Source: Chryseobacterium hagamense (GTDB taxonomy: Bacteria; Bacteroidota; Bacteroidia; Flavobacteriales; Weeksellaceae). Taken from it: a DNA stretch of 64,000 bases. Position 1 is the stretch's first letter, and the number at the start of each line of letters is the position of its first letter. The notes beneath the pieces are model-generated. The model did no database searches, had not been told where the DNA came from, and saw nothing but the letters and a program-made list of their open reading frames with translations. The DNA is taken from NCBI RefSeq assembly GCF_007991455.1, contig NZ_BJYJ01000001.1:372001-436000 (forward strand), read 5' to 3'. The translations under genes and the position numbers were made by a program. Of this stretch, positions 61,573 through 64,000 are shown piece by piece.

Positions 61573-62571
61573 TTATATCGTATGGGGACGTGAACTTTTC
61601 TCAATCCTGTTGGCCAGCCAGCTGACATAAAACAGCTGAAAGCTGTGGTAAATCATCACCGGAAGCAGAAACAGTACTTTCTGGTCTTCGGGAATCCCTA
61701 ATACCATGACAAAAAGACTTCCGTGAACCAATGATTTTTTTGAGCCGCAGAACGTTGTGGTAATTACATCTTCTCTTTTAAAATGCAGCTTTCCGGAGAT
61801 GAGCTTTAAAATTTCATAAACTGAGAAAAACAGAGTGATGACACTGGCAGCAATAATGATGAATACCACCGGCGGCACCGATGCAAAAACATTCTGTACA
61901 AAAGCTTCGGAGAAACTTTCATAGACGATCAGCAGGATGATCAGCTTATCAAATTCTGCAATCACTTTGCTGTATTTCGCAACTAAATTTTTGAATAACG
62001 GATTTAATAGAAGTCCTAAGATGATAGGCAGCAACACTTTTAGCAGCAACTGTTGAATAATCTCGGAATTATTCACATTTCCCTGGTCCGGCTCGATGAA
62101 GAAGCTCATAAGCAGAGGCGTCATCACAATACCGATAATTCCGGATATTGAAGCATTAAAAATCGCAGACGTAATATTTCCTTTGGCAATGGAAACCATC
62201 ACCACCGAAGAGGATACCGTGGAAGGGAGACTGGCCAGAAAAAATATCGAAAGCCACGTAATAAAATAGGCGGAATCTTTTACCAGTCCGTAAAAAGGAA
62301 TAACCAGCAAAGGGAAAATTACGAATGTGCCTGCCTGTACCAGAAGGTGAAGCTTCCAGTTGGAAATGTCTTTTACAATTTCCCGGATGTTCAGCTTCAG
62401 CCCGTACAACAGGAAAATGGCAGCAATTCCCCAGTCGATAAATACGGATAGATTAAAATATTGATTGTATCCGTCCCGGAACGGGATTATTTTGCCGGCA
62501 ATAACCATCGTGACCAGCAGCAGCAGAAAGATATTCTGCTTATCCATTTTCAGTTTTCCTGTCTTCATCAT
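61573..62571 (-). CDS. SBF-like (bile acid:Na+ symporter family) transporter
   Basis: 332 residues, about ten membrane helices. The SBF core pattern is visible in LPSTVSSSVVMVSIAKGN and NASISGIIGIVMTPLLMS, and the paired segment FCGSKKSLVHGSLF fits the YfeH/Rch1 branch. Despite the family name the physiological substrate is unknown and probably not bile acid; Rch1 in yeasts affects calcium. Start could be 62571 or the next codon. Monocistronic between lolD and PDH E2. Confidence 0.82.
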   Translation of the reverse strand: MMKTGKLKMDKQNIFLLLLVTMVIAGKIIPFRDGYNQYFNLSVFIDWGIAAIFLLYGLKLNIREIVKDISNWKLHLLVQAGTFVIFPLLVIPFYGLVKDSAYFITWLSIFFLASLPSTVSSSVVMVSIAKGNITSAIFNASISGIIGIVMTPLLMSFFIEPDQGNVNNSEIIQQLLLKVLLPIILGLLLNPLFKNLVAKYSKVIAEFDKLIILLIVYESFSEAFVQNVFASVPPVVFIIIAASVITLFFSVYEILKLISGKLHFKREDVITTTFCGSKKSLVHGSLFVMVLGIPEDQKVLFLLPVMIYHSFQLFYVSWLANRIEKSSRPHTI

Positions 62572-62644
62572 TTAAAGATAAGGAGGATTTACCGATTTTC
62601 CTTTATCCTGTGATCAAAATCAGGTTTAACAGATATGAAAACAG

Positions 62645-62675
62645 AAAAGTTTACCGGAAATCCGGTAAACTTTTT
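62645..62675. terminator. Bidirectional terminator
   Basis: Stem AAAAGTTTACCGG / CCGGTAAACTTTT with loop AAAT; lies 27 nt after the E2 stop (minus) and ends in T's on both strands. Confidence 0.85.
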
Positions 62676-62701
62676 CTATTGGTTAAAACGTTGATCAGAA
62701 A

Positions 62702-64000
62702 TTACAGTAACAGCGTTAAAGGGCTTTCCAGGTATGTTTTTAAAGTCTGTAAGAACTGGGCACCGGTAGCACCGTCTACTACCCTGTGGTCACAGGCCAG
62801 GGAAAGCTTCATGATGTTTCCTACTACGATCTGCCCGTTTTTCACCACCGGCTTCTCAATGATGGCGCCTACGGAAAGGATGGCTGCATTCGGCTGGTTG
62901 ATTATGCTGGTAAAGGTTTCGATTCCAAACATTCCGAGGTTAGAAATGGAGAACGTGGAACCTTCCATTTCATTGGCTTTAAGACCTTTGTTTTTCGCTC
63001 TTCCGGCCATATCTTTCACGGCTGCAGAAATCTGGGTGTAGTTCATCTGGTCGGTATTCTTAAGAACCGGAACCACCAATCCGTCTGGAATAGCCACAGC
63101 TACACCGATGTTGATATTCCCTCTGTGGATGATCTTGTCGCCGGCCCAGCTTGAATTCACCTGCGGGTGTTTTCTCAGTGCAACCGCCGTCGCCTTGATG
63201 ATCATATCGTTGAAGGAAATTCGGGTATCCGGTAAAGAATTGATTTCTTTCCTCGCTTCAATGGCTTTATCCATATTGATCTCTACCATCAGATAGTAAT
63301 GAGGGGCAGAGAACTTGCTTTCGGAAAGACGTTTTGCAATAATGTTTCTTACCTGAGAGTTCTGAGACTCGGTATCTTCACCCTGTACGAAGCTCAAAGC
63401 CACCTGAGCTGCTGCAGGACTAGCTGCCGGAGCAGAAGCCGCCGGTTTGGCAGCAGGCTGGTAATTTTCGATATCTTTTTTAACGATTCTTCCGTTTTCC
63501 CCTGAACCCTGGATGCTGTGAAGATCTACTCCTTTATCCTGAGCCATTTTCTTAGCCAGCGGAGAGATCGCCACCCGGTCTGAAGATGAAGCTTCAGCAC
63601 TGGGAGCCGCTTTTTCCTCTTCTTTTTTCGGTTCGGTCTTTTGCTCAGTTTGCTTTTCTGAAGATGAACCGGCTGCCTTCGGAGCCCCAACGGATGAAAC
63701 GTCTGTTCCTTCCGGGCCTACGATCGCTAAAACGGAATCAACCGGAGCTGCACCGCCTTCTTCAACGCCCTGCTTCAACAGGACACCGTTGAATTCAGAT
63801 TCAAAGTCCTGAACGGCTTTATCGGTTTCGATTTCTGCCAGAAGATCTCCTTCTTTTACGGTATCCCCGACATTTTTGTGCCATTTCGCCACCTTTCCTT
63901 CCGTCATCGTATCCGAAAGTCTTGGCATCGTAATCACTTCCACTCCTGCAGGAACTTCGGCATCAGCCTGTTCGATGCTGCTTGCCTTATTTTCCGTTTT
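62702..64000 (-). CDS. Pyruvate dehydrogenase E2 (dihydrolipoamide acetyltransferase), N-terminus beyond window
   Basis: 432 visible residues; the frame stays open to the right edge, and the GTG at 63943 is an internal Val codon, not a start. Order: linker KTENKASS..., lipoyl domain with lipoylated Lys in IETDKAVQDFES, Ala/Glu-rich linker, peripheral subunit-binding domain (ISPLAKKMAQDKGVDLHSIQ), Ala/Pro linker, and catalytic domain with LSLACDHRVVDGATGAQFL (active His and Asp). The linker before the visible lipoyl domain implies a further, upstream lipoyl domain. It transfers acetyl groups to CoA within the PDH complex. Confidence 0.95.
   Translation of the reverse strand, partial: KTENKASSIEQADAEVPAGVEVITMPRLSDTMTEGKVAKWHKNVGDTVKEGDLLAEIETDKAVQDFESEFNGVLLKQGVEEGGAAPVDSVLAIVGPEGTDVSSVGAPKAAGSSSEKQTEQKTEPKKEEEKAAPSAEASSSDRVAISPLAKKMAQDKGVDLHSIQGSGENGRIVKKDIENYQPAAKPAASAPAASPAAAQVALSFVQGEDTESQNSQVRNIIAKRLSESKFSAPHYYLMVEINMDKAIEARKEINSLPDTRISFNDMIIKATAVALRKHPQVNSSWAGDKIIHRGNINIGVAVAIPDGLVVPVLKNTDQMNYTQISAAVKDMAGRAKNKGLKANEMEGSTFSISNLGMFGIETFTSIINQPNAAILSVGAIIEKPVVKNGQIVVGNIMKLSLACDHRVVDGATGAQFLQTLKTYLESPLTLLL

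Noticed and set aside
62610..63041. 143-codon plus-strand frame
   Set aside because: Crosses a terminator and is antisense to the E2 catalytic domain.
63941..63943. GTG as start of the E2 gene
   Set aside because: The frame continues upstream without a stop to the window edge and reads as an inter-lipoyl linker.

Overview
The window looks like chromosomal DNA of a Flavobacteriia bacterium, most likely a Chryseobacterium-like Weeksellaceae member. Signs of this are a short 288-residue RpoD, many promoters with the Bacteroidota -7 box TAnnTTTG, weak or absent Shine-Dalgarno sequences, a T9SS type A C-terminal sorting domain, a plant-type acyl-ACP desaturase, an Oar-like TonB-dependent receptor and T6SS subtype iii baseplate genes. 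I called 60 protein genes. Two are cut by the window edges: a lipoprotein at the left and the PDH E2 subunit at the right. I saw no rRNA, tRNA, CRISPR array, transposase or prophage.

Layout. 1-6.3 kb: lipoprotein, two aldo/keto reductases, a ClC transporter and NDH-2. 6.6-13.7 kb: large TonB-dependent receptor, OmpH/Skp chaperone, two small stress-type proteins (Lmo0937-like and PA2169-like), a Cof-type HAD phosphatase and a first methionine aminopeptidase. 14.2-20 kb: S24-type repressor, YdeI-like protein, threonine aldolase-like enzyme divergent from a DtxR/MntR regulator, and a class V aminotransferase. 20.3-23.4 kb: an isolated tssG-tssN-tssK operon. 23.7-26.1 kb: S1/P1 nuclease and rpoD, separated by structured repeats. 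26.3-32.3 kb: mostly unrecognised genes, including a four-gene operon with two tandem AlkB-like dioxygenases, a lipoprotein and a FAD monooxygenase. 32.9-41.5 kb: YggS, a sigma-54 activator without a DNA-binding domain, MATE transporter, Crp and HAD genes, and an S9 peptidase. 41.9-49 kb: DoxX, Era and a LacI-controlled sugar cluster (fructokinase, FHS permease, LamB-like porin, ketose 3-epimerase). 49.3-51.2 kb: Crp regulator, SMR exporter and a T9SS cargo protein. 51.4-64 kb: housekeeping genes on the minus strand (second map, desaturase, gpmI, ppa, a lolD-to-radC operon, SBF-like transporter, PDH E2).

Themes. Several starts can be fixed by TAnnTTTG boxes, and four genes have the box only 4-5 nt before the start codon, suggesting leaderless mRNAs. 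At least three families of short intergenic repeats are scattered across the window, some placed just after stop codons. The best candidates for undescribed biology are the dioxygenase/monooxygenase operon (28.5-32.3 kb), the three-gene T6SS islet, the ketose cluster with its paired LacI operators, and the repeat families.
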